In this document: in pieces, positions 7,253 to 14,493 of the stretch
How the letters are laid out: each line of letters starts with the position of its first letter
Position numbering within the stretch: position 1 is the stretch's first letter
DNA from: ZC4RG35 sp041747855
GTDB taxonomy: Bacteria; Actinomycetota; Acidimicrobiia; Spongiisociales; ZC4RG35
Reading direction: 5' to 3'
DNA length: 43,437 nt
Assembly (NCBI GenBank): GCA_041747855.1
Contig: JBGTEJ010000013.1
Location: forward strand, 1 to 43,437
Made by a program: the position numbers and the translations under genes
The notes under the pieces: model-generated
Told to the model about the DNA's origin: nothing
Database searches by the model: none
What the model saw: only the letters and a program-made list of their open reading frames with translations

Positions 7253-9163
7253 TCAGATGTCCAGGAAACGGACGTCACCTGCGTTTTGCTGGATGAAGGC
7301 CTTTCGGGATGCCACGTCGTCACCCATGAGGGTCACGAAGACCTCTTCGGCCCGGGCGGCATCCTCCATCTCGACACGGACCAGCGACCGGGTCTCGACG
7401 TCCATCGTGGTCTCCCTCAATTCGGAGGCGTTCATCTCACCGAGACCTTTGAACCGGGTGGGTTTGACCTTCGGATGCTTCTTCTGAAACTCGATCAACT
7501 CGGCGTCGTCCTTCAGGTAATGGACCTGAGTGCCCACCTTCAATCGGTAGAGAGGCGGCTGGGCGATGTAGACGTAGCCGTACTCGATGAGGGGTCTCAT
7601 GTGTCGGTAGAGGAGAGTGAGCAACAGCGTCCGGATGTGTGCTCCGTCGACATCGGCGTCGGCAAGAAGGATGATCTTGTGATAGCGGGACTTTGAAATA
7701 TCGAAGTCCTCGCCGATCCCGGTCCCCATGGCAGTGATGATGTCCTGGACTTCGGAGTTCTGAAGGGCCTGGGCGAGCCTGGCCTTCTCGACGTTGAGGA
7801 TCTTTCCCCGGATCGGGAGGATCGCCTGGGTGGTCGAGTCGCGGGCTGCTTTGGCAGGGCCAGCAGCAGACTTGCCCTCGACGATGAACAGTTCTGACTC
7901 CGACGGGTCCCGGCTGGAGCAATCAGCGAGCTTGTCTGGTAGTCCACCTGAATCCAGACCCGACTTGCGACGGGTGAGGTCTCTTGCCTTTCGCGCTGCT
8001 TCACGGGCCTTCGCTGCCCCGATGCACTTCTCGATGATCCTCCGTGACTCGGGCGAGTACTTCTCGAGCCACTCCGGGAGCTTCCGGTTGAGGGCCTTCT
8101 CCACATAAGAGCGGATCTCTGTGTTTCCCAGTTTTGTCTTGGTCTGACCCTCAAACTGCGGTTCTCTGACCCTCACCGAAATCACCGCGGTGAGTCCCTC
8201 CCGGACATCCTCACCAGTCAGGTTCTCATCTTTCTCCTTGAGGAGATTCTTCGATCGAGCGAAGTCGTTGATCGCCTTGGTGAGGGCCTTACGGAACCCC
8301 TCTTCGTGGGTCCCCCCCTCATGGGTGTTGATGTTGTTGGCAAATGAGAGAACGGTCTCCGTGTAAGACGTTGTCCATTGAAGGGCGACTTCGAGTTCGG
8401 CGTCTTCGGTCTCATCGATGAGATCGATGATGTGAGGATGAAGGGGCTCTCGCTTCGAGTTGAGATGGTTGACGAAGTCAACGATCCCGCCCCGATAGTG
8501 AAAGAACTCACGGCGCTCCTCCTCGCCACGCTGGTCGACCAGTGTGATCTCGAGTCCGCGATTGAGAAATGCGGTCTCGCGGAGACGGGAGACCACCGTG
8601 TCGTAGTCGAACTCGGTGGTCTCGGTGAAAATGACAGGACTTGGCCAGAACCGGATTGTCGTTCCGGTCTTCTTGGCAGGGCGCCCCTTGATCGGTGCCT
8701 TCGTCAGAGGATCTCCGTTGGCGTATTCCTGTGTGAAAACGAAGCCGTCGGTCCGAATCTCCGCCTCCAGCTTGACTGAGAGCGCATTGACCACAGAGAT
8801 GCCAACACCGTGCAAGCCTCCGGAGACGGTGTAGGCCCCCTGCTCGAACTTGCCCCCGGAATGAAGCGTGGTGAGAACTGTCGTCAGCGCCGATCGTTTG
8901 GTCTTCTCGTGACGTCCGACTGGGATGCCCCGACCGTCGTCGATGACTTCGACTCCCCCATCGGCGAGCAACGTGACCGAGATCTTGGTGCAGTACCCCG
9001 CCATGGCTTCGTCCACCGAGTTGTCCACGACCTCCCAGACGAGGTGGTGGAGTCCACGTGGACCCGTCGACCCGATATACATCCCGGGACGCCTGCGGAC
9101 AGCCTCCAGTCCCTCGAGGACCGTGATGTCGGCGGCTTTATAGCTGTCCCGGGTAGCTGTCAT
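7253..9163 (-). CDS. gyrB: DNA gyrase subunit B
   Basis: The 636-residue protein carries the GHKL ATPase domain (WEVVDNSVDEA at 43-53, DDGRGIPV at 75-82, GGLHGVG at 115-121), the transducer domain and the Toprim domain (Glu429; LLADADVDG with Asp502, Asp504 and Asp506 as metal ligands), and ends with the usual tail after GLGEMN. It supplies ATP hydrolysis and strand capture for gyrase. The start ATG 9163 has AAGGGG 3 nt upstream. The Toprim motif normally read EGDSAGG is EGKSAAG here, with Lys431 at the E. coli Asp426 position. It precedes gyrA by 4 nt. Confidence 0.98.
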   Translation of the reverse strand: MTATRDSYKAADITVLEGLEAVRRRPGMYIGSTGPRGLHHLVWEVVDNSVDEAMAGYCTKISVTLLADGGVEVIDDGRGIPVGRHEKTKRSALTTVLTTLHSGGKFEQGAYTVSGGLHGVGISVVNALSVKLEAEIRTDGFVFTQEYANGDPLTKAPIKGRPAKKTGTTIRFWPSPVIFTETTEFDYDTVVSRLRETAFLNRGLEITLVDQRGEEERREFFHYRGGIVDFVNHLNSKREPLHPHIIDLIDETEDAELEVALQWTTSYTETVLSFANNINTHEGGTHEEGFRKALTKAINDFARSKNLLKEKDENLTGEDVREGLTAVISVRVREPQFEGQTKTKLGNTEIRSYVEKALNRKLPEWLEKYSPESRRIIEKCIGAAKAREAARKARDLTRRKSGLDSGGLPDKLADCSSRDPSESELFIVEGKSAAGPAKAARDSTTQAILPIRGKILNVEKARLAQALQNSEVQDIITAMGTGIGEDFDISKSRYHKIILLADADVDGAHIRTLLLTLLYRHMRPLIEYGYVYIAQPPLYRLKVGTQVHYLKDDAELIEFQKKHPKVKPTRFKGLGEMNASELRETTMDVETRSLVRVEMEDAARAEEVFVTLMGDDVASRKAFIQQNAGDVRFLDI

Positions 9164-9235
9164 CTGCCCCTTCGATCGTTTGAGGATGATGTGTGCGAGC
9201 AGGGGTAAAACGGCTCTCGGGAGGAAACTTTCACG

Positions 9236-9265
9236 TTTGTCATTTTACTAGAACTTACTGACAAA
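9236..9265. promoter_or_regulatory. inverted repeat in the AT-rich region upstream of gyrB
   Basis: In the 132-nt gap between dciA and gyrB, TTTGTCA (9236-9242) and TGACAAA (9259-9265) form a 7-bp inverted repeat separated by 16 nt of AT-rich sequence. The gap is locally far more AT-rich than its surroundings, as expected for the gyrBA promoter. No convincing -35/-10 pair was found, so the exact promoter is not placed. The repeat could be an operator or a supercoiling-sensitive element. Confidence 0.35.
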
Positions 9266-9295
9266 ACCGAATCCTCGACACCTTTTTGACTCGTA

Positions 9296-9598
9296 CTAGC
9301 CAAGTCTGCGTGTGACCACCTCAATGGCGGTTATCACGCCCTCCCCGAACCTCTCCCGGAGGCTCTTCAGGAGACCTGATTCCCCGTACCGAACCAGACT
9401 GACCATGGAAGGAGAAGCCACCTCAACAACCAGTGTCGCGCCCCGGAGAACGAGGGGACGGGACCTACCGACCCAAGGCCTACCGGCCAGTTCGTCCCAT
9501 TCGGCGGCGATCTCGGCCTGCAACTGTGGTTTGGGGAGGCCGAGCCGGGCAAAGACATCGTCGAAGGTTTCGGCGATGGGTTCGAGGTCCTTGCTCAT
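9296..9598 (-). CDS. dciA: DciA-family (DUF721) helicase-operator protein
   Basis: The 100-residue protein has the DUF721 pattern: an N-terminal helix with FDDVFARLGL, then EIAAEWDELAGRPWVGRSRP, LRGATLVVEVASPSMVSLV and a closing helix before TAIEVVTRR. DciA is the ancestral loader or operator of the replicative helicase DnaB in bacteria lacking DnaC/DnaI. In actinobacteria the gene usually follows recF, as here. It starts at ATG 9598 and overlaps the recF stop by 4 nt, so it is translated with recF. Its likely partner DnaB is at 39643-40989. Confidence 0.88.
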   Translation of the reverse strand: MSKDLEPIAETFDDVFARLGLPKPQLQAEIAAEWDELAGRPWVGRSRPLVLRGATLVVEVASPSMVSLVRYGESGLLKSLRERFGEGVITAIEVVTRRLG

Positions 9599-10689
9599 GA
9601 GACCTCACTTCCTCTCACCGCCCAGGTCCGGCCCTGGATGGGCAGATCCTCGCGACGGGCAGAGGTGATCAAGGTCTGGGTGTCGGCCGGCAGATGGCGG
9701 GCCAGAGCTTCGGCCCGAGTGATGTCGAGTTCCGAGAACACGTCGTCGAGCAGGAGGACGGGTGGTTGGTCGATGGTTTGGAGGATGGCGGTGTGGGCGG
9801 CCAACCTCACCGCAAGCGCCATGGTCCGCTGCTCCCCCTGGCTGGACTGGTTGCGGGCAGGGACTCCTCCGATCTGGAAAGTGGGCTCATCGCGGTGGGG
9901 TCCGACGGATGTCATCCTGCGTTCATAGTCGACCCGGCGGTGTCTCTCAAGACCCTCATTGATTGCCTCGGTGTAATCGGCGGCCGATGTCATCCTCAGA
10001 TCAGAGCCGTCCCACGAGGTGACATACCGCAGTCCGACATCCTCGCCCACCCCGGCGACGTTCCCGTAGGCAACCCTCAGCAGCGGTCGAAGGACCTCGA
10101 GGAGGCGAGCTCTGCGGGCGACCACCTTGCCCCCAGAGAGGGCCAGACGTGAATCCCAGACGTCCAGCGTCGCGGTGTCGCGGGAGCCCGATTTGAGGAA
10201 TGCGTTTCGTTGTCGCAGGGACCTATCGAATTCAGCCTGTTCTAGATGCGCCGCAGGCCAGAGTTGAATTGCCAGATCGTCGAGCATCTCTCTTCGCAGC
10301 GCCGGGCCGCGTTTAACGAGATCAATGTCATCAGGCAGAAAACCAACGACCCGAATGGCCCCCAGTAGGTCACCGCTCCGTCGCAGACGCGATTTCTCGA
10401 CCTGAACTACCCGTGCCCCCGACCTCGGTATCTCCATCTCGATGAGACGCTGACTACCGGCACTCTCGACCGAAGCCCTGATCACGGCCGAGTCGGCATC
10501 GGTCCTGATGAGTGCTCCGTCCGGCGAACCCCTGAACGACTTCAAAGTGCTCAGATAACTGACGGCCTCGAGAAGGTTGGTCTTGCCTGCGCCGTTCTGA
10601 CCTACCAGAAGATTGACTCCCGGGTCCGGTGTCCACTCGAGCCGTTTGTATGACCGGAAGCTGGTTAGTGAGACCCAGTCAACCTTCAT
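9595..10689 (-). CDS. recF: DNA replication and repair protein RecF
   Basis: The 364-residue SMC-like ATPase has Walker A GQNGAGKTNLLEAVSYLS near residue 30, a signature motif QSSQGEQRTMALA near 285, and Walker B PVLLLDDVFSELD near 318. It begins with the family's typical W-x-x-LTSFRSYKRLEW. RecF with RecO and RecR loads RecA at single-strand gaps. Start ATG 10689 abuts the dnaN stop (TGA-ATG), and its stop overlaps dciA by 4 nt, so dnaN-recF-dciA form a tight operon. Confidence 0.96.
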   Translation of the reverse strand: MKVDWVSLTSFRSYKRLEWTPDPGVNLLVGQNGAGKTNLLEAVSYLSTLKSFRGSPDGALIRTDADSAVIRASVESAGSQRLIEMEIPRSGARVVQVEKSRLRRSGDLLGAIRVVGFLPDDIDLVKRGPALRREMLDDLAIQLWPAAHLEQAEFDRSLRQRNAFLKSGSRDTATLDVWDSRLALSGGKVVARRARLLEVLRPLLRVAYGNVAGVGEDVGLRYVTSWDGSDLRMTSAADYTEAINEGLERHRRVDYERRMTSVGPHRDEPTFQIGGVPARNQSSQGEQRTMALAVRLAAHTAILQTIDQPPVLLLDDVFSELDITRAEALARHLPADTQTLITSARREDLPIQGRTWAVRGSEVS

Positions 10690-11775
10690 TCAGACCCGGG
10701 TCGGCATCAGGAGGTAGAAGAACGCTTCGTCGCTACCGTCATCGAGGATGCTCGGCTTGTAGGAGTCGACCACTCGAATCCGCACCTTGTCACCCGAAAG
10801 AGCAGAAACGCCCTCCTGGAGCCAACGGGGGTTGAAGGCAATCGAGACCTCTTCGTCACTACCGGAGTAGTCCCCGGCGAGATGTTCGGTCTCACCTCCT
10901 ACGTCCTGGCGACTGACCGCCACTTCGACCCCTCCCTCCATCAGCTTGAGTCTCACAGGAATGTGATCTTCCGCCACGAGGGTCACCCGCCCCAAAGCGT
11001 CGAGAAGCTCCTCCCTTCCGACCATCACCTGGTTCGGGTACTCGTCGCGCAGAAGAGACTGATACTTGGGAAAGTTGCCATCTATCAGACGCAGGCGAAG
11101 AACGCCCTTCTCAGAAACGAACACGGCCTCCCGATCCCTGAGCTGGGCCGTCACTTTTGGGGCGCCGATCGTCCTGGCCAATTCACGCAAACCACGCGCC
11201 GGCACCAGACCGTTGCCTTCGAGACCGGCCCCGGGAAGTTGCCGCTTCGCCATCCGATAAGAGTCCGTGGCGACCATGGTCAAACCATTTCCATCACTTT
11301 CGAACAGGACTCCGGTCAGAATGGGTCTGGCCTGGTCGGTTGATGCAGCGACGGTCACCTGCATGATCGCTTCGGCCAATGCCTCGCCATCCACCTCGAC
11401 CCCGTCGGGTGAAGAGAGGTTCTCTTGCGTGGGGAAATCGTCAACCGTGAGCGGGCGAAGAGTGAACCTCGGACCGTTCCCCTGGATCTCGATCTCAGTT
11501 TCCGTGGCGCCAATCGTGACCATTCCAACCGGCATCTTCCGAACCGCTTCCGAGAGGAGACGTCCCGGAATCACGGCCCTCCCCTCCTCGAGGACTTCGA
11601 CTTCTGCGTGAGTCTGAACGGTCACGTCGAGGTCTGTTCCGGTCACCCGGAGGGTCGAGCCGGTGACTTCACAGAGCAGCCCCTGAAGCACTGGCAGCGC
11701 GGTCCGGGTGCCCACAGCTCGATTGGCCCGGGCAAGCACATCGGCAAGATCGTCTCGCTGGGCTCTGATTCTCAC
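10690..11775 (-). CDS. dnaN: DNA polymerase III beta sliding clamp
   Basis: The 361-residue product has the three clamp domains. Recognisable parts are the N-terminal LADVLARANRAVGTRTALPV, a middle domain with ILTGVLFESDGNGLTMVATD and a C-terminal end with FYLLMPTRV, which forms part of the partner-binding pocket region. It forms a ring dimer that tethers polymerases to DNA. The start is GTG 11775. It is followed without a gap by recF. The 174-nt interval before it (11776-11949) separates it from dnaA. Confidence 0.97.
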   Translation of the reverse strand: MRIRAQRDDLADVLARANRAVGTRTALPVLQGLLCEVTGSTLRVTGTDLDVTVQTHAEVEVLEEGRAVIPGRLLSEAVRKMPVGMVTIGATETEIEIQGNGPRFTLRPLTVDDFPTQENLSSPDGVEVDGEALAEAIMQVTVAASTDQARPILTGVLFESDGNGLTMVATDSYRMAKRQLPGAGLEGNGLVPARGLRELARTIGAPKVTAQLRDREAVFVSEKGVLRLRLIDGNFPKYQSLLRDEYPNQVMVGREELLDALGRVTLVAEDHIPVRLKLMEGGVEVAVSRQDVGGETEHLAGDYSGSDEEVSIAFNPRWLQEGVSALSGDKVRIRVVDSYKPSILDDGSDEAFFYLLMPTRV

Positions 11776-11949
11776 AGTGGGTTATCCCTTCTTCTTTTCT
11801 GCTTTGTTCTTCATTTAAAAGGTATTAGTTGTAGTAGAGGGCTGTGCAATTGTGGAATAGGTGGTGTTTTCGCTGTCATCGGTTGAGGTATTGGCTGTGG
11901 GTATCCATGTGCATCTCGGGGTTGCCCTGTGCACCCATCCGGGGATAAC
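11776..11949. other. dnaA-dnaN intergenic region with weak DnaA-box-like sites
   Basis: This 174-bp spacer is rich in T runs on the dnaN side (11787-11820). It holds several 9-mers two mismatches from the consensus TGTGGATAA: TGTGGAATA (11851-11859), TGTGGGTAT (11896-11904) and CGGGGATAA (11940-11948). No perfect box is present. In many actinobacteria oriC is exactly here, so it is one of two origin candidates. It must also carry the dnaN promoter. Confidence 0.5.
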
Positions 11950-13323
11950 TCAAACCGGTGTGGAAACACCACCACCTTTCCTCAGGTCCTGTGTGAGTTG
12001 GTTGACACGATCGAAGACGGCCCGATCGGAGCGCAGAATCCGCTTGACCTTCTCTACCGAGTGGAGAACGGTCGTGTGATCACGGTTGAAGCGTTCACCG
12101 ATCTTGGGTAGGGATAGGTCGGTCAATTCCCGGCACAGGTACATGGCTATCTGTCTCGCCTGAACGAGGGGTTGACGTCGACTCGAGGAGAGGAGATCTT
12201 CGACGGAGAAGCCATAAGCACTTGCCGTGCTGCGGATAATGATGTCAGCGTTGAGAGGAACCGGATCGTCGGCGCTGACTATGTCGTGGAGGACCTTCTG
12301 GGCCGTCTCGAGATCGATGTCTCGGCGGTTCAGGGCAGACCAGGCGGTGACTCGCGTGAGGGCTCCCTCCAGCTCCCGGATGTTGTCCGAGACCAGACCG
12401 GCAATGTACTCGAGCACGTCTATCGGGACGGGGCGCGGAGCGAACTCGGCGTTCCTTTTCAGGATCGCCAGCCGGGTTTCGACATCAGGCGGCTGGATGT
12501 CGGTGAGAAGCCCGGACTCAAATCTGCTCTTGAGTCGTGCCTCCAGAGTGGAGTGATTCTTCGGGTGGCGATCCGAACTGATCACCATCTGCTTGCCCGC
12601 CATGTAGAGGGCGTTGAAGGTGTGGAAGAACTCTTCGAGGATCTGCTCCTTACCCTCGAAAAACTGGACGTCGTCGAGAAGGAGTATGTCCACGTTGCGA
12701 TAGCGGTGTTTGAAGTCATCGGTTCGCTGTCGTCGGATCGCGTCGATGAACTCATTGAGGAACTGTTCTGACGAAACGTACCGTACGACCAGGTTCGGAT
12801 ACATCTCGAGAGCCTGGTGACCGACGGCATTGAGCAGGTGGGTTTTACCGAGACCCGCTCCTCCATAGATGAAGAGGGGGTTGTAGTGGGCACCAGGTTG
12901 TTCTGAGACGGCCATCGCAGCTGCCCAGGCGAAGCGGTTCGACTGCCCGACGACAAAACTCTCGAACCTGTACCGGGAGATGAGATTGGTTTCCTTGGCA
13001 GGCCCCGCGACCTCGACCACCGGTGTTGCTGCGTCTGTCTCTTGCGGCACCTCAACCGGGTCGTCATCGGTGTCACCGACCCGGTATCCGGGCGCCCGAT
13101 CGGTGTTGTATGAGGAGCGGTAGGCAGCGGTGACTAGATCACCGTGCTTGTCCTTGACCCATCTGAGATGGAACTCGCTGGGGGCGATGAGGACCAGCGT
13201 GTCATCCTCGTAGTCAGGCTCTAGTCGGGAGAGCCATCTTTCCCAGTTTGATTTGGAGACCCCCGCCCTGACCGTTTCCCGGAACGTGCTCCAGTTGTCG
13301 CCAGGTTTCGTGGCCTGTGTCAA
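11950..13323 (-). CDS. dnaA: chromosomal replication initiator DnaA
   Basis: The 457-residue protein has domain I (WSTFRETVRAGVSKSNWERW), a short linker at about 75-112, the AAA+ domain with Walker A GGAGLGKTHLLNA (Lys160) and Walker B DILLLDDVQFF, and the C-terminal DNA-binding domain with GERFNRDHTTVLHSVEKV. It binds 9-mer boxes and opens oriC. The start is TTG 13323, supported by AGGAG 9 nt upstream and the family-typical N-terminus; TTG may keep expression low. The linker (domain II) is shorter than in mycobacteria or Streptomyces. Confidence 0.98.
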   Translation of the reverse strand: MTQATKPGDNWSTFRETVRAGVSKSNWERWLSRLEPDYEDDTLVLIAPSEFHLRWVKDKHGDLVTAAYRSSYNTDRAPGYRVGDTDDDPVEVPQETDAATPVVEVAGPAKETNLISRYRFESFVVGQSNRFAWAAAMAVSEQPGAHYNPLFIYGGAGLGKTHLLNAVGHQALEMYPNLVVRYVSSEQFLNEFIDAIRRQRTDDFKHRYRNVDILLLDDVQFFEGKEQILEEFFHTFNALYMAGKQMVISSDRHPKNHSTLEARLKSRFESGLLTDIQPPDVETRLAILKRNAEFAPRPVPIDVLEYIAGLVSDNIRELEGALTRVTAWSALNRRDIDLETAQKVLHDIVSADDPVPLNADIIIRSTASAYGFSVEDLLSSSRRQPLVQARQIAMYLCRELTDLSLPKIGERFNRDHTTVLHSVEKVKRILRSDRAVFDRVNQLTQDLRKGGGVSTPV

Positions 13324-13352
13324 AATTTAGCTCTCCTATCAAAACACCCAAG

Positions 13353-13361
13353 TTGTCCACA
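13353..13361 (+). promoter_or_regulatory. DnaA box TTGTCCACA
   Basis: The 9-mer TTGTCCACA is identical to the preferred DnaA box of high-GC actinobacteria. It sits 30 nt upstream of the dnaA start, where it could serve both origin function and dnaA autoregulation. A second, weaker inverted site TGTGGAAAG follows at 13376-13384. Confidence 0.75.
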
Positions 13362-13561
13362 GAACGATCCACACCTGTGGAAAGGCCTGCCGACTTCACT
13401 TGGTAAACCTTTAAGTTCAAGCCCGGGTGTCTCGGTCGTCTGATCCGTGACGGGGAAGTGATGAGACATCAAGCCCAGGTCGGCGGAGTATTGGGTCGTG
13501 GCGCCGTGTAGTCAAGAACGCGAGAATCAACGTTGGGGATGAATTCACACATCGCGTTCCA

Positions 13562-13585
13562 CAGTGTTTTCCCTTGTAAACACTG
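13562..13585. repeat. 8-bp perfect inverted repeat in the origin region
   Basis: CAGTGTTT (13562-13569) and AAACACTG (13578-13585) form a perfect palindrome around an 8-nt spacer. It lies in an AT-rich patch of the dnaA-rpmH interval. It is followed by no T-run, so it is more likely a protein site or origin structure than a terminator. Confidence 0.5.
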
Positions 13586-13764
13586 AGATTTCCAGTTGGT
13601 GTCCGCCGGGTTAACGCAAGTCGGACCCTGTTGGTGTGGTCAATCTTCTTTTCGCGATCAGATGGATTTCTTCGCGCTCTGGAGAATTCCGAGCCCTCGT
13701 CGCCCAGACCGACGGCCGAGCAGGGTTCTCCCGATCTTGCTTAGTGCCGGTGTCTTCCGTAACC

Positions 13765-13791
13765 TTGAACTGGTTTCCACCAAACTACTTT
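13765..13791 (+). promoter_or_regulatory. possible rpmH promoter (leaderless)
   Basis: TTGAAC (13765-13770) and TACTTT (13786-13791) are separated by 15 nt and end 9 nt before the rpmH ATG at 13801. No Shine-Dalgarno precedes that ATG, so transcription starting at or next to the ATG would make a leaderless mRNA. An alternative pair is TTGCTT (13737-13742) with TAACCT (13760-13765) at 17-nt spacing. Both are weak matches to consensus. Confidence 0.3.
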
Positions 13792-13800
13792 TGCTTACTC

Positions 13801-13935
13801 ATGAAACGGACCTACCAACCCAAAGTGCGACGTCGCAAACGGCGTCACGGATTCAGGTTACGAATGCGAACTCGCGCCGGTCGCGCCACGCTCAAATCGC
13901 GTCGGACTAAGGGTCGGAAGCGTCTCGCTGCCTGA
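13801..13935 (+). CDS. rpmH: 50S ribosomal protein L34
   Basis: The 44-residue, highly basic protein starts MKRTYQPKVRRRKRRHGF and ends RRTKGRKRLAA, the full and characteristic L34 sequence. ATG 13801 is fixed by the conserved first residues. It is the first gene of the rightward cluster beside oriC. Its 3' end overlaps the probable rnpA start by 8 nt. Confidence 0.97.
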   Translation: MKRTYQPKVRRRKRRHGFRLRMRTRAGRATLKSRRTKGRKRLAA

Positions 13936-14248
13936 CCACGGATCGCTCCGGACGTCTCGGGACTTCCGTAGAGTCCTGAACCGAGGGAACCGGAAGCGCG
14001 CCGGTGGAATCGTGGTCGTGAGCGCACCCGGTGAGCCCGGTGTGGTGAGGGTAGGTCTGGTTGTTTCAAGGGGAAGCGGAGGGGCTGTGGCCCGAAACCG
14101 GATTAAGAGACGTCTCCGGCATGCGATTGTCGGACAAGAATTGAAGCCAGGTAGCGACTACGTGATCATCGCCAGTCCACAAGTAAAAGAGGTCGCCTTT
14201 CCCGAGCTGGGATCCTGGATAGCCCGCGCTCTCGAGGACCAAGGGTGA
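13928..14248 (+). CDS. rnpA: ribonuclease P protein component, probable CTG start
   Basis: The 106-residue protein is the RNase P protein subunit, which binds M1 RNA and helps 5' tRNA maturation. The RNR signature is in ARNRIKRRLR, preceded by VRVGLVVSRGSGGAV. The family's N-terminal helix, L-x-x-x-x-x-LRTSRDFRRVLNRGN, is encoded upstream of the first ATG/GTG/TTG. The only plausible start giving a whole domain is CTG 13928, which has GGAAG 7 nt upstream and overlaps rpmH by 8 nt. A start at GTG 14012 would delete 28 conserved residues. The stop overlaps yidD. Confidence 0.88.
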   Translation: MPDHGSLRTSRDFRRVLNRGNRKRAGGIVVVSAPGEPGVVRVGLVVSRGSGGAVARNRIKRRLRHAIVGQELKPGSDYVIIASPQVKEVAFPELGSWIARALEDQG

Positions 14249-14493
14249 TGGTGGTCTCACTCCGCCCCAGGACCATCGTGGCTGGCCTCATCTCGATTTA
14301 CCAGAAACTGGTAAGTCCTACCATGTCTCCGAACTGTCGGTATCAACCCACCTGTTCCGGTTATGCCAAAGAAGCCATAGAGAGGTTCGGGGTCTTCAGG
14401 GGGTCCTGGCTTGCTGCCCGGAGAATTGGCAGATGCCATCCGCTTCGGTCGGGCGGGTACGACCCGGTGCCTGACTTCTGGAAGTCGACCTGA
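14248..14493 (+). CDS. yidD: membrane protein insertion efficiency factor YidD
   Basis: The 81-residue product has the YidD sequence: an amphipathic N-terminal helix with ISIYQKLVSPTMSPNCRYQP, then TCSGYAKEAIERFGVFRGSW and the closing RCHPLRSGGYDPVP. The three cysteines typical of the family are present. It is thought to assist YidC-dependent insertion. ATG 14248 overlaps the rnpA stop; GTG 14245 or GTG 14251 are alternatives. The stop overlaps the yidC ATG by one base or more (TGATG), showing coupling. Confidence 0.93.
   Translation: MVVSLRPRTIVAGLISIYQKLVSPTMSPNCRYQPTCSGYAKEAIERFGVFRGSWLAARRIGRCHPLRSGGYDPVPDFWKST

Larger units (their letters stand above)
13324..13800. other. oriC: dnaA-rpmH intergenic region, candidate oriC
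   Basis: This 477-bp non-coding interval separates the leftward and rightward gene sets, so gene orientation flips here, as expected at a replication origin. It holds one perfect actinobacterial DnaA box (13353-13361), a close relative on the other strand (TGTGGAAAG, 13376-13384), a further partial site near 13556, AT-rich patches at 13401-13420 and 13564-13592, and the inverted repeat 13562-13585. The number of strong boxes is low, so the functional origin might also use 11776-11949. It also contains the dnaA and rpmH promoters. Confidence 0.6.

Noticed and set aside
9021..9029. TTGTCCACG resembling a DnaA box
   Set aside because: It is one mismatch from consensus but within the conserved VDNSVDE coding segment of gyrB, so codon choice explains it.
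9052..9063. Palindrome GTCCACGTGGAC as a possible third parS
   Set aside because: It shares CACGTG with parS but lacks the TGTTT/AAACA arms; it lies in gyrB coding sequence and encodes ordinary conserved residues.
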